The notes under the pieces are model-generated. The model worked only from the letters and a program-made list of their open reading frames with translations. It was not told the origin of the DNA and did no database searches. DNA of 7,023 nt, taken from the NCBI GenBank assembly GCA_007131625.1, contig SLQC01000053.1, positions 1-7,023 of the forward strand, read 5' to 3'. This DNA comes from Balneolales bacterium (GTDB taxonomy: Bacteria; Bacteroidota; Rhodothermia; Balneolales; Natronogracilivirgulaceae). Made by a program: the position numbers and the translations under genes. This document shows positions 1 to 6,406 of the stretch, piece after piece; position 1 is the stretch's first letter; every line of letters begins with the position of its first letter.

Positions 1-2
1 AT

Positions 3-143
3 ATTTACATCAATCCGGAAGATAATCTCGTCATTGCCATGCATGGAAAATGGCCCGAGCCAACCGGCAGGGATTACAGTGAGCATCGTCAGGCGTTCAT
101 CGAGGGACTCATTGAAACGGTGCGGAAATCCGGGAGTTTGTAG
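3..143 (+). CDS. Serine hydrolase, class C beta-lactamase fold (C-terminal end only)
   Basis: Only the last 46 codons are inside the window; the gene begins upstream. The reading frame starting at base 3 gives a segment beginning IYINPEDNLVIAMHGKWPEP and ends at TAG 141-143. A Y-I-N-P-E-x-N-L-V-I strand followed by a W-P segment and a final amphipathic helix (FIEGLIETV) is typical of the C-terminus of serine hydrolases in the beta-lactamase class C / 6-aminohexanoate-dimer hydrolase group. Those enzymes are usually periplasmic or secreted and use a Ser-x-x-Lys nucleophile. The catalytic SxxK, YxN and KTG-like motifs lie outside the window, so activity and substrate cannot be judged. The family call rests on pattern recognition of the tail alone. 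Confidence 0.6.
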   Translation: MYINPEDNLVIAMHGKWPEPTGRDYSEHRQAFIEGLIETVRKSGSL

Positions 144-557
144 TCAGAGCACATGTAATGCAACAATTCATATAGCTCGAATAATTGGATGACATTTGTG
201 TTACAGGTAAAACGACCAGCATTTGAGCGGTGCGTCGAGTATTTAAAAATTTGGACAATGACAGAGCCGCTTCCGTTTGATTTGCCATGGTATTCCAATG
301 TAATCACTCATAATAAGTCCACATACGAAAGTATCTTAACCAGGGCCTGCTGATTTTCTCCATACGGATAGATAAATATAAATATATCAATATTTTATGT
401 GAATATATTTTTGTTATTTTTGGAGGATAAGTGCATGAATAATGGTATTTTGCAAATAAAATCCGTGCATGGTGTAAATTAAGCGGTCCAAAATTTCGGT
501 AATTGTTGTAATGGGTCGCAGAGCCGGCGCAACTCTTATTTGATTTTCTTTGGGTAG
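144..557. other. Gene-poor AT-rich spacer
   Basis: No convincing gene is seen between the hydrolase stop and the LamG remnant. A 54-codon frame (189-353, +) has no ribosome binding site and no recognisable product. A GGAGG at 422-426, 8 bases before an ATG at 435, would translate only 15 codons (435-482). That frame is the same one later used by the LamG remnant, separated by stops at 480 and 555. The 360-420 part is very AT-rich and could hold a promoter, but no clear -35/-10 pair is visible. This may be the eroded 5' part of the LamG gene. Confidence 0.45.
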
Positions 558-806
558 AAGATTAGTCAAAAATTGGCGATTATACTGTATGTGGATGAGG
601 ACAATCGTTTCCGGTTTTCCCTGTGGCAGGACGGATGGCAATCGGTCGGGTCCGGAGTCATACCGCAACCGGGACATTGGTATCATTTGGCGGTGACGGT
701 GGACAATGGAGCCGCCCGTTTATACGTAAACGGCATTCTGGAAGATGAAGCCACGTTGGACTTATCCATTCCGGAGACCGTTGCTCCCCTGACTATGGAG
801 GATTCT
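558..806 (+). pseudogene. LamG / concanavalin A-like jellyroll domain remnant
   Basis: The open frame from just after TAG 555-557 encodes about 75 residues matching the middle of a LamG-like domain. They include YVDEDNRFRFSLW, then a glycine turn, then WYHLAVTVDNGAARLYVNG. The W-Y-H-x-A-V-T/x-D...L-Y-V-N-G series is the hallmark of LamG_3 jellyrolls, which are carbohydrate- or protein-binding modules of secreted and surface proteins. A full domain is about 150-200 residues. Here both flanks are missing: there is no signal peptide or opening strands, and no closing strands after TLDLSIPE. No ATG start exists; the only possible start is TTG at 573. The frame runs without a stop into the next gene, so an automatic caller would report a 362-aa fusion starting at 573. 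A good ribosome binding site at 797-801 and a signal-peptide-like start at 807 argue that the two are separate. Confidence 0.6.
797..801 (+). promoter_or_regulatory. Shine-Dalgarno GGAGG deciding the start at 807
   Basis: GGAGG lies five bases before ATG 807. It is one of very few clear Shine-Dalgarno sequences in the window. It supports translation starting at 807 rather than at the in-frame TTG 573 or ATG 795. Confidence 0.6.
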
Positions 807-1661
807 ATGAATACACAATATAAGATGACTGGTTTAACCAATTGTACGATTCTGCTTGTCCTGATTCTCACCAACAGTACCACTGTCGGTCAGCCGACCC
901 CTGCAGAACTGGCTGATCGCCTTGAACAGGTGACCATGGAGCGAATACAACAGATCGACCGGCTTCAAATCACAAACAGGTTTACCGCCGGCATGCTCGA
1001 AGGACAGGAAACGACTTCCATATTCGAAAAAGTCGAACGGGATGGCCGGTATGTTCTTGAACCTGTTGAGACCGACGATATGTACGAAACGGGTGAAATG
1101 GCAGGTCATGCCGAAGATTTATACAGCGAGATGATTCGCCATGCAAGTTCCATTGAACACGATTCCTATAATGGGTCTTCCGTTTACAGAATTTTTGTTG
1201 ATGACATAGATTTTCTGAATCAAATAGGTGCCCCCGATGCTCTGCTTGATGACCAAATCGATGAAATTGATGATGAACCGGTACCTGAATCATTGACTTT
1301 CTTGCTTGACCGCGATGATCTGGTTATGCTTTTCGGATCCTATACATTCACTGGCCCGGACGGTGGTGAATTCAAGATGAACATCACTCTTTCCGAATAT
1401 GAAAACTTTTCCGGTCTGCCAATACCGATGGTAACGGAGATAGAAGTCGAAGGAATCGGGCAAATGTTTACCGATGAGGATATAGCCGAAGCACGCGAAG
1501 CCATGCGCGAAATGGAAGCGCAGCTTGCAGAGATGCCCGAAGTACAGCGTAAAATGATTGAGGCACAAATCAGGCCTCAAATGGAACAATACGAAGCATT
1601 ACTTGAAAGCGGAGAAATTGGCCATGCCCGCATCGAAGTGATTGACGTAGTTGTGAATTAG
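807..1661 (+). CDS. Secreted acidic protein of unknown function (LolA-like fold suspected)
   Basis: The protein has 284 residues from ATG 807. Residues 1-29 look like a signal peptide: polar start with one Lys, hydrophobic core CTILLVLIL at about 13-21, small residues TTVG before a likely cleavage near 28-29. There is no lipobox, so it is probably periplasmic or exported. The mature part starts with a helix (ELADRLEQVTMERIQQIDRL, 34-53) and continues with alternating beta-like segments: YRIFVDD (127-133), LTFLLDRDDLVMLF (163-176), and a conserved-looking SEYENFSGLPIPM (196-208). A long charged helix follows at about 222-268, rich in E, A, M and Q, and then a final strand, IEVIDVVVN. The order 'strand, LDR, YSDY-like, GLPIP' recalls LolA/LppX-type outer-membrane lipoprotein-sorting proteins; that is inference only. 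It stands alone, with no co-directional partner nearby. No transcription terminator was recognised after it. Function not identified. Confidence 0.75.
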   Translation: MNTQYKMTGLTNCTILLVLILTNSTTVGQPTPAELADRLEQVTMERIQQIDRLQITNRFTAGMLEGQETTSIFEKVERDGRYVLEPVETDDMYETGEMAGHAEDLYSEMIRHASSIEHDSYNGSSVYRIFVDDIDFLNQIGAPDALLDDQIDEIDDEPVPESLTFLLDRDDLVMLFGSYTFTGPDGGEFKMNITLSEYENFSGLPIPMVTEIEVEGIGQMFTDEDIAEAREAMREMEAQLAEMPEVQRKMIEAQIRPQMEQYEALLESGEIGHARIEVIDVVVN

Positions 1662-1809
1662 TGCCTGCAAGACAGGAGTTCCCGGCCGATTCTATGCAAA
1701 TAATAGGCGGTTATCGCCAAGCCAATATAACGCGTAAAGTTCGGGTAATTACGATTTTATTGTTTACATTTTTTTAAACTTTCGACCATCAATGCCGGCT
1801 AGAAAGAGC

Positions 1810-2467
1810 TTACGGAATTGCGTTGACAGGATCCTGGCAGCGAATCACTCCGCCGTTACCGGCTACGTACAGGATATCGATGCCTTTATCGTACCACATA
1901 TCCCGGATAACGGTAATGTCCGGACCGGTGTCAATGACCTCTTCATTCTCTCCGTGATCCCTGGAGGCATACATACGCGAGCTGGCTCCGGCGAAGACTG
2001 CCCACCGATAGAAGGGTGCGTGCGGAGCCCATAAAAACTACCTCCGGAAAACACCGTATGCATGGGCTCGCGAGACAGCCAATCCTCTCCTCTCCTGGTC
2101 GTGCGAGATATGGTTCCACTCGCTGCTCCGACATAGATAATGTCGGAATTCTCGGCGTCATAATCCAGCGAAAGAAAAGCGTTGGTATGCGGGAGCTTCA
2201 CATTGGCGCGGCCATACAGTTCCCACGTTTTCCCTTCATCCTGTGACCGAGATATTCCCATTCACCGTTTGATTGCCTCAGGTCAAGCGCATACAGGCCG
2301 TCGTTGCCGGTTGCCGCATACAGATCGTTTCCATGCTGGTACAACCTGTAAACCCATTGTACGCCGATATCCAGGTTTTCCCACTCAAAACAGTTCGCAC
2401 TTTGTATATTTAAATCATCGACGGTAGAAATCTCACGGATTTGTTGCGATGACCTGCGTTTAAAGCT
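1810..2467 (-). pseudogene. Beta-propeller protein with Asp-box (BNR/Ycf48-like) repeats, frameshifted
   Basis: Three minus-strand frames join into one protein. The 2467-to-about-2250 frame gives LYQHGNDLYAATGNDGLYAL and then GEWEYLG. The next frame carries the Asp-box SQDEGKTW and then NSDIIYVGAASGTIS. The last frame (2031 to stop TAA 1810-1812) gives FAGASSRMYASRDHGE and then DILYVAGNGGVI. S-x-D-x-G-x-x-W Asp-boxes and 'lYvG..GtI' strands are typical of sialidase/Vps10/Ycf48-type propellers, which are usually secreted. Both frame changes (near 2245-2262 and near 2031-2042, the second beside a run of five T) are each explained by loss of one base. The third Asp-box (SRDHGEN) has lost its Trp. 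No start codon or signal peptide is present upstream, as a TAA closes the frame at 2468-2470, so the N-terminus is missing too. Roughly 215 codons remain. No function is expected. Confidence 0.7.
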
Positions 2468-2512
2468 TTAAACAGGATAAATAATGATGCTTTTACACGA
2501 GGTGTCGGAACG

Positions 2513-2569
2513 GATGAAGGCCAAGTGATAAGATGAAGGCCAAGTGATAAGATGAAGGCCAAGCGATAA
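2513..2569. repeat. 19-bp tandem repeat, three copies
   Basis: The unit GATGAAGGCCAAGTGATAA occurs at 2513-2531, 2532-2550 and 2551-2569 without spacers. The first two copies are identical and the third differs by one base (T to C in GTGATAA). The unit is not a multiple of three, so it is not a coding repeat. The near identity suggests recent slippage expansion. Confidence 0.9.
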
Positions 2570-2724
2570 ACCGTCCAACTCTCTCTCCGTATGATGTTCT
2601 GTCTGTATGTGTTTTCCCCGTTTTTCATTCGTTTTCCTGGTAAGACAAAATCGAATGTAACCATAATACACCTTAACAGGTCTTGTCCGCAAAGTCAATA
2701 TATCTTTATTTTTATTACACTTAT

Positions 2725-2746
2725 ATATAACATTTCATTGTTATAT
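2725..2746. repeat. 8-6-8 perfect inverted repeat
   Basis: ATATAACA at 2725-2732 is mirrored by TGTTATAT at 2739-2746 with a 6-base spacer, inside a very AT-rich block about 245 bp before the threonylcarbamoyl-AMP synthase gene. It could be a protein-binding site, or a weak hairpin followed by TTTTC. In such AT-rich DNA chance is a serious alternative. Confidence 0.45.
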
Positions 2747-2990
2747 TTTCTTACTATTTGATTGCATGGCTCATACCGTAAAAGGAGACACATCCCACAA
2801 CATCATTTATTATGCGGTATCCGGTGCCCCGACCTGACCAATACGGCATCAACCCGGTGATCCCTGCCATGAATCTTTAGTGAGTGTATTACCGATGTGT
2901 TATATTAGGCAACAGGAAATTTACTGTTGAAAATAAAATCTCAGTCCGTTTTCTTATACCAAAACAAAGAATTCTGTAACCGTATCCCTG

Positions 2991-4031
2991 ATGATGATTG
3001 AAACCCAACCCGACATATCTCTGGCACAGTTTGCCGGAAAAATACGCAACGGCGAGGTCGTCGCATTTCCGACCGAGACGGTGTACGGACTGGGTGCCGA
3101 TGTCTGGAATGCCGATGCGGTAGCCCGGATCTTCGAGCTCAAGGGTCGTCCGCCCGACAATCCCCTGATTGTACACGTGAGCTCCATTGAAATGGTGGAG
3201 ACGGTGGTTTCCGATATTTCCGATGACGCAAGGCGGTTGATGGAGCGCTTCTGGCCCGGACCGCTGGCGATTATCTTTCCAAAGCGACCGGAGGTACTGG
3301 ATATCGTTACAGCGGGATTGCCGACTGTGGCCGTCCGCATGCCGGATCATCCCATTCCGCTACGGCTTATATCGGAAGCGGGGCCGATCGCCGCGCCAAG
3401 CGCCAACACCTCAGGCCGGCCGAGTCCCACACGGGCGGAACACGTACGACAGGATTTCGGAGACGACGTGCCGGTTATCGACGGCGGATCGTGTCAGTAC
3501 GGACTGGAATCGACGGTACTGGATCTTTCCATCATGCCGTACACCATTCTGCGGCCGGGTCGTATCACCCAGTCGGAGTTGGAACAAGTCCTGGAGCGGC
3601 CGGTACGGTTGGCGGTGCTCGATCCTGCCGGTCTCGCACAGTTAAAGAATGCTCCGCGGAGTCCGGGAATGAAATACACGCACTATGCGCCCAATGCACG
3701 GGTGCGATGGATGGTTGAGGAGGAGTGCTGCCCCCCTGGTCCGCCTCATCGCGATAAACCTGCGAATCATACCCTCTATTTACTGCACCGTGGACAAAAT
3801 TCCGGAGATTCTCCGGTCCATCCACATAATGCGGGTGACTTAGGTCCGGGAGATCAGGTGATTGACTACAAAGGTGACTATACGGAGATGGCACGGGATC
3901 TGTATGACCGGTTTCGCATGGCAGACCTCAAGGGATTCAGGGAGATAGCGATCGAACCATTTTCCGGTCATGACGACGGGACAACGGCACTATTAAACCG
4001 GATCGAGAAAGCGATCGGGCAAGGTGGTTAA
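2991..4031 (+). CDS. tsaC: L-threonylcarbamoyladenylate synthase, two-domain Sua5/TsaC2 type
   Basis: This 346-residue protein is predicted to make threonylcarbamoyl-AMP from threonine, bicarbonate and ATP. This is the first step of the cytosolic pathway that places t6A at position 37 of ANN-decoding tRNAs; TsaD with its partners does the transfer. The YrdC-like domain spans about 8-200. It shows FPTETVYGLGAD (26-37), the KxR motif in KGRPPDNPL (K51, R53), PGPLAI (89-94), VAVRMPDHP (113-121), the SxN motif in APSANTSGRPS (S137, N139), GLESTVLDL (171-179) and LRPGRIT (187-193). The linker SPGMKYTHYAP (224-234) leads into the C-terminal Sua5 domain, ending ALLNRIEKAIG. The length fits Sua5 rather than the short TsaC of E. 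coli. Start: ATG 2991 or the adjacent ATG 2994. The frame is open upstream to TAA 2934 but has no other ATG, and no Shine-Dalgarno is visible. It is a single gene convergent with the aldo/keto reductase. All signature residues are present. Confidence 0.95.
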   Translation: MMIETQPDISLAQFAGKIRNGEVVAFPTETVYGLGADVWNADAVARIFELKGRPPDNPLIVHVSSIEMVETVVSDISDDARRLMERFWPGPLAIIFPKRPEVLDIVTAGLPTVAVRMPDHPIPLRLISEAGPIAAPSANTSGRPSPTRAEHVRQDFGDDVPVIDGGSCQYGLESTVLDLSIMPYTILRPGRITQSELEQVLERPVRLAVLDPAGLAQLKNAPRSPGMKYTHYAPNARVRWMVEEECCPPGPPHRDKPANHTLYLLHRGQNSGDSPVHPHNAGDLGPGDQVIDYKGDYTEMARDLYDRFRMADLKGFREIAIEPFSGHDDGTTALLNRIEKAIGQGG

Positions 4032-4107
4032 ACATCCCGTAACCATCCATTTTCAACCCCTTCAATAAACCGTTAAATCGTTTATCCGGAAATCCAAAAA
4101 CCGATTC

Positions 4108-4233
4108 TTAAAAGTAGAAGCCGACACCGCCCGTCAATGATCCGAAATACACCCCGCCGACATCGAGTGCACGATAGCGGAAAAACAAGCGACACTCAAT
4201 ATCAAAACCGGGATCAGATGAAATGATGTGTAC
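4108..4233 (-). pseudogene. C-terminal fragment of an outer-membrane beta-barrel protein
   Basis: Reading the minus strand from 4233 to TAA 4108-4110 gives 41 codons. They include DIECRLFFRYRALDVGGVYF followed by a glycine turn and a final strand GGVGFYF. Alternating polar/hydrophobic strands and a terminal aromatic Phe after Tyr fit the last two strands of an outer-membrane barrel and the C-terminal signal recognised by the BAM complex. No start codon, signal peptide or earlier strands remain. The fragment begins directly after the stop codon of the reductase and happens to be in the same frame. A remnant of a deleted gene is the simplest reading. Similarity to a specific family was not recognised. 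Confidence 0.45.
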
Positions 4234-5214
4234 CTAATACATCGGGTGCTCGGGTTTGTTCTGCAAAATACCCTCGATGCGGTCCATCACACTTTCATCC
4301 AGTATTTCGACATCGTCGACAGCCAGCAGGTTCTCTTCAAGCTGCGCGACTTTGCTCGCTCCGAGAATTACCGTACTGACATTGGGATTTTTAAGACACC
4401 AGGCAAGCGCCAGCCGCGCTGTCGTCATTCCGAGTTCTTCAGCCAGAACCGTCAGTTTTCGGGCTTTTTCGATGTTTTCCGGTTTCAAAAAGACATCCTT
4501 CAGCCACTCCAGATTTTTCTCTTTAAAACGGGCCTGATCTTTCGGGATACCGTCGTTGTACTTGCCGGTGAGAAGGCCGGAAGCCAGCGGTGACCAAATG
4601 GTAGTTCCGAGTCCGACCACATCATAGAGTTTGTGGTATTCTATTTCCACCCTTCTGCGATAGATCATACTGTATTGCGGCTGCTCCATGACCGGGACGA
4701 CCAGATTGTGCTGTCGTGCGACGGCGTGGGCTTCCATGATCTCCTGGGCACTCCACTGTGAAGTCCCCCAGTATAAAACTTTGCCCTGCATGACCAGCTG
4801 ATGCATCGCCCAGACGGTCTCCTCCATCGGGGTGTTTTTGTCGGGACGATGGCAAAAATAGAAATCGAGATAGTCCACCTGAAGCCGGCGCAGCGCGGCG
4901 TGACACGCCTCGAAAACGTGCTTTTTGCTGAGTCCAAACTGGTTGGGCAACTCGCCACCCCAAAACACCTTGCTGGATACCAGAAAAGTGGTGCGGTCCC
5001 AGCCCGATTTCTTCAGGATCTTGCCCATCACTTCCTCCGATTTTCCGAAATAGTAACCTTCTGCGTTGTCGAAGAAATTTATGCCGTTATCATAGGCGAT
5101 GTGCATGAGTTTTTCGGCGGTGGCGTCGTCGATGAGCTTGCCGAAAGTGAGCCAGGAACCGAGAGAGAGGGCGCTGACTTTTACACCTGATTTTCCAAGT
5201 TTGCGGTAGATCAT
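4234..5214 (-). CDS. Aldo/keto reductase, voltage-gated K+ channel beta-subunit-like (AKR6-type)
   Basis: This is a 326-residue NADPH-dependent oxidoreductase with a TIM-barrel fold, predicted cytosolic. It opens with YRKLGKSGVKVSALSLGSW and carries the full catalytic tetrad: D49 (FFDNAE), Y54, K82 (SSKVFWGG) and H122 (FCHRPD). Further family landmarks are TPMEETVWAM (128-137), YWGTSQWSAQEI (148-159), the cofactor-loop WSPLASGLLTGKY (207-219) and the C-terminal ALAWCLKNPNVSTVILGAS (269-287) that holds the NADP phosphate. The match to mammalian Kv-beta proteins is close along the whole length. Kv-beta has Asn where this protein has H122, so this enzyme should be a competent reductase; the substrate is unknown (aldehydes or ketones). 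The start ATG 5214 lies at the usual position just before YRKLG, without a Shine-Dalgarno. It follows the deaminase gene on the same strand after 132 bp, so an operon is possible but not shown. Confidence 0.93.
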   Translation of the reverse strand: MIYRKLGKSGVKVSALSLGSWLTFGKLIDDATAEKLMHIAYDNGINFFDNAEGYYFGKSEEVMGKILKKSGWDRTTFLVSSKVFWGGELPNQFGLSKKHVFEACHAALRRLQVDYLDFYFCHRPDKNTPMEETVWAMHQLVMQGKVLYWGTSQWSAQEIMEAHAVARQHNLVVPVMEQPQYSMIYRRRVEIEYHKLYDVVGLGTTIWSPLASGLLTGKYNDGIPKDQARFKEKNLEWLKDVFLKPENIEKARKLTVLAEELGMTTARLALAWCLKNPNVSTVILGASKVAQLEENLLAVDDVEILDESVMDRIEGILQNKPEHPMY

Positions 5215-5304
5215 AGTAATAATATTAGGATGATGAATGTGGTTTTTGCTATAAAAAACATCAGGGACTTCTATACTGTGAAAGTGAAAAAATGACCCCT
5301 GTAT

Positions 5305-5353
5305 AAAATAGCTGAATTATTCGGAATACCTCTGCCTGTCGGAAAGCTATTTT
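5305..5353. repeat. 9-bp inverted repeat at the end of the deaminase gene
   Basis: AAAATAGCT at 5305-5313 is mirrored by AGCTATTTT at 5345-5353, with 31 bases between. The right arm overlaps the deaminase stop codon (5347-5349). On the minus strand it could fold in the mRNA just after the deaminase as a long-looped, AT-rich stem. The stem is too weak for a standard intrinsic terminator. Confidence 0.4.
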
Positions 5354-5949
5354 TTCTTCCTGGCATTATAGATGGGTTTACCCTGATCCATATAATCCTG
5401 CAGCACGCGGACAGCTTCGTCGCGCAGCACATCCCGAGTCACCGATATGCCGCGCTCTTCCAGAGCGGCGACCCAGTCGACCGGTTTTGGACCTTCATCG
5501 AACCCAATATCACGGGCATCCTGTTCGCGGGCCGCACAGGCCAGTCGCCGGACGCCCGACCACAGCGTTGCTCCGAGACACATCGCGCAGGGCTCTGCGC
5601 TGGTAAAAATCTCACAAAACGGCATTTTTTCGCCACCGAGGTCGTGGGTCTGGAGGATCTGCTGAGCAATGGCGCAGGCGATCATTTCGGCGTGTCCACC
5701 CGACCAGTGCGCCGGTATGACGATATTTACGCCGGGAGCGATCAGCCGGCCGGTATCACAATTGAAAATCGTCGCGCCGAAGGGTCCGCCGGTGTTGTGC
5801 CGCACATTTTCACGGGCGAGGGTGACGGCCAGGCGCATCTTCTCCTCGTCGTCACAAAAGACATGGCCGGGATCCGGAAGAACGGACGAAATCCAGTCGG
5901 GCAGGCGGAAGGTGAATTCAGAGGAGAAGATCTCATTAGAAACAGACAT
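5347..5949 (-). CDS. CDA-fold nucleoside/guanine deaminase (COG0590-like)
   Basis: This 200-residue zinc-dependent hydrolytic deaminase of the cytidine-deaminase superfamily is predicted cytosolic. The zinc site is complete: HAE at 86-88 (H86 ligand, E88 proton shuttle) and PCAMC at 120-124 (C121, C124 ligands). GGPFGATIF (54-62) forms the substrate-side strand before them. After the second zinc motif comes LGATLWSGVRRLACAA and then DARDIGFDEGP, resembling bacterial guanine deaminase (GuaD) and related purine/nucleoside deaminases more than the tRNA adenosine deaminase TadA. The exact base is not decided by the sequence. An N-terminal extension of about 33 residues precedes the core, making it longer than the usual 155-165. 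The C-terminus ends in a basic tail NARKKK. Start ATG 5949 lies in an AT-rich leader with no Shine-Dalgarno. It is the first gene of a possible two-gene unit with the downstream reductase. Confidence 0.9.
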   Translation of the reverse strand: MSVSNEIFSSEFTFRLPDWISSVLPDPGHVFCDDEEKMRLAVTLARENVRHNTGGPFGATIFNCDTGRLIAPGVNIVIPAHWSGGHAEMIACAIAQQILQTHDLGGEKMPFCEIFTSAEPCAMCLGATLWSGVRRLACAAREQDARDIGFDEGPKPVDWVAALEERGISVTRDVLRDEAVRVLQDYMDQGKPIYNARKKK

Positions 5950-6003
5950 ATTGATAACTATAGCTATTTAAAGTAAATCTCTGGTACTAAATCCGGGTAA
6001 AAC

Positions 6004-6406
6004 TTATAGACCCCATTCCGTTTTCATCTGCTGCAAATCTACAACCAGGTCTTGTTCCATACTTTTTGTATAAATCCGATATATGTACTCTTAATTTTGC
6101 AGGCATAACAATGGTCAAGTCGCTTTGTCTTGCATGCCAACTGACGCCATCCGTAACCAACAAAAAGAACGTATCCTGGCGTTTCTGTACCACAAAGTCT
6201 TCAAGAGTCTTGCCCCGGAACCGACCTTTTACAGCACTCCCTTTCGATCCGGACACACCTGCATTTTCCAAATACAATGCAAAAGTTTATACAATCAACC
6301 GGAAATTCCATTCGGAGCACTTGTGAAAAAGATAGCCATTCGAAGAGTGCGATGCGAACACAAGATCGTTCCAATCTGTGAGATCCCCGTCTTCCAACCG
6401 ATTTAC
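6004..6406 (-). pseudogene. Broken gene resembling the C-terminal part of a type II restriction endonuclease
   Basis: On the minus strand one frame runs from 6406 and is interrupted by TAA at 6287-6289. It continues in the same frame with TFALYLENAGVSGSKGSAV and then DTFFLLVTDGVSWHARQSDL. After TIV (ending at 6107) the frame changes by one extra base. It continues as LQN, then another stop (6091-6093), then EYIYRIYTKSM and DLVVDLQQMKTEWGL to TAA 6004-6006. The series 'FLLVTDGxxW.aR.sDL..iv.lQN..yiyrIYT..M..dL..D L..lK.E' fits the C-terminal end of some PD-(D/E)xK type II restriction endonucleases; TDGxxW occurs in DpnII/MboI-like and AlwI-like enzymes. The family call is from memory of such patterns and the catalytic PD-(D/E)xK part is not identified. 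There are at least three lesions plus a missing N-terminus. No methyltransferase gene is visible in the window. It directly follows the 98-aa gene, overlapping its end. Confidence 0.5.

Larger units (their letters stand above)
2468..2990. other. Intergenic region with repeats, no gene
   Basis: This 523-bp stretch lies between the propeller pseudogene and the threonylcarbamoyl-AMP synthase gene. It holds a 19-bp tandem triplicate (2513-2569), an AT-rich block (about 2695-2760) with an 8-bp inverted repeat, and a 24-codon frame at 2766-2840 that I do not consider a gene. Minus-strand frames here read through the tandem repeat and show no domain. The promoter of the downstream gene presumably lies here, but no clear promoter hexamers are visible near 2940-2990. 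Confidence 0.5.

Noticed and set aside
189..353. 54-codon plus-strand frame beginning ATG 189
   Set aside because: No ribosome binding site, no recognised motif, and the sequence lies in an otherwise gene-poor spacer. It cannot be separated from chance.
1664..1718. Short stems CCTG-N5-CAGG and GGCG-N5-CGCC after the secreted-protein gene
   Set aside because: Four-base stems without T-runs; expected by chance.
2031..2042. Programmed -1 frameshift at the five-T run in the propeller gene
   Set aside because: No proper heptamer slippery site in the reading frame, and a second frame break plus a missing N-terminus point to decay.
2410..2698. Minus-strand frames through the tandem repeat
   Set aside because: Their translation is dominated by a non-triplet repeat and shows no domain; they are not genes.
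2766..2840. 24-codon frame starting MAHTVKG and ending YAVSGAPT, faintly like the start of an alpha/beta hydrolase
   Set aside because: Too short; nothing downstream continues the fold in any frame.
4065..4085. Hairpin ATAAAC-N9-GTTTAT between the convergent synthase and reductase genes
   Set aside because: Stem of six AT-rich pairs with a nine-base loop and no T-tract; too weak to call a terminator.
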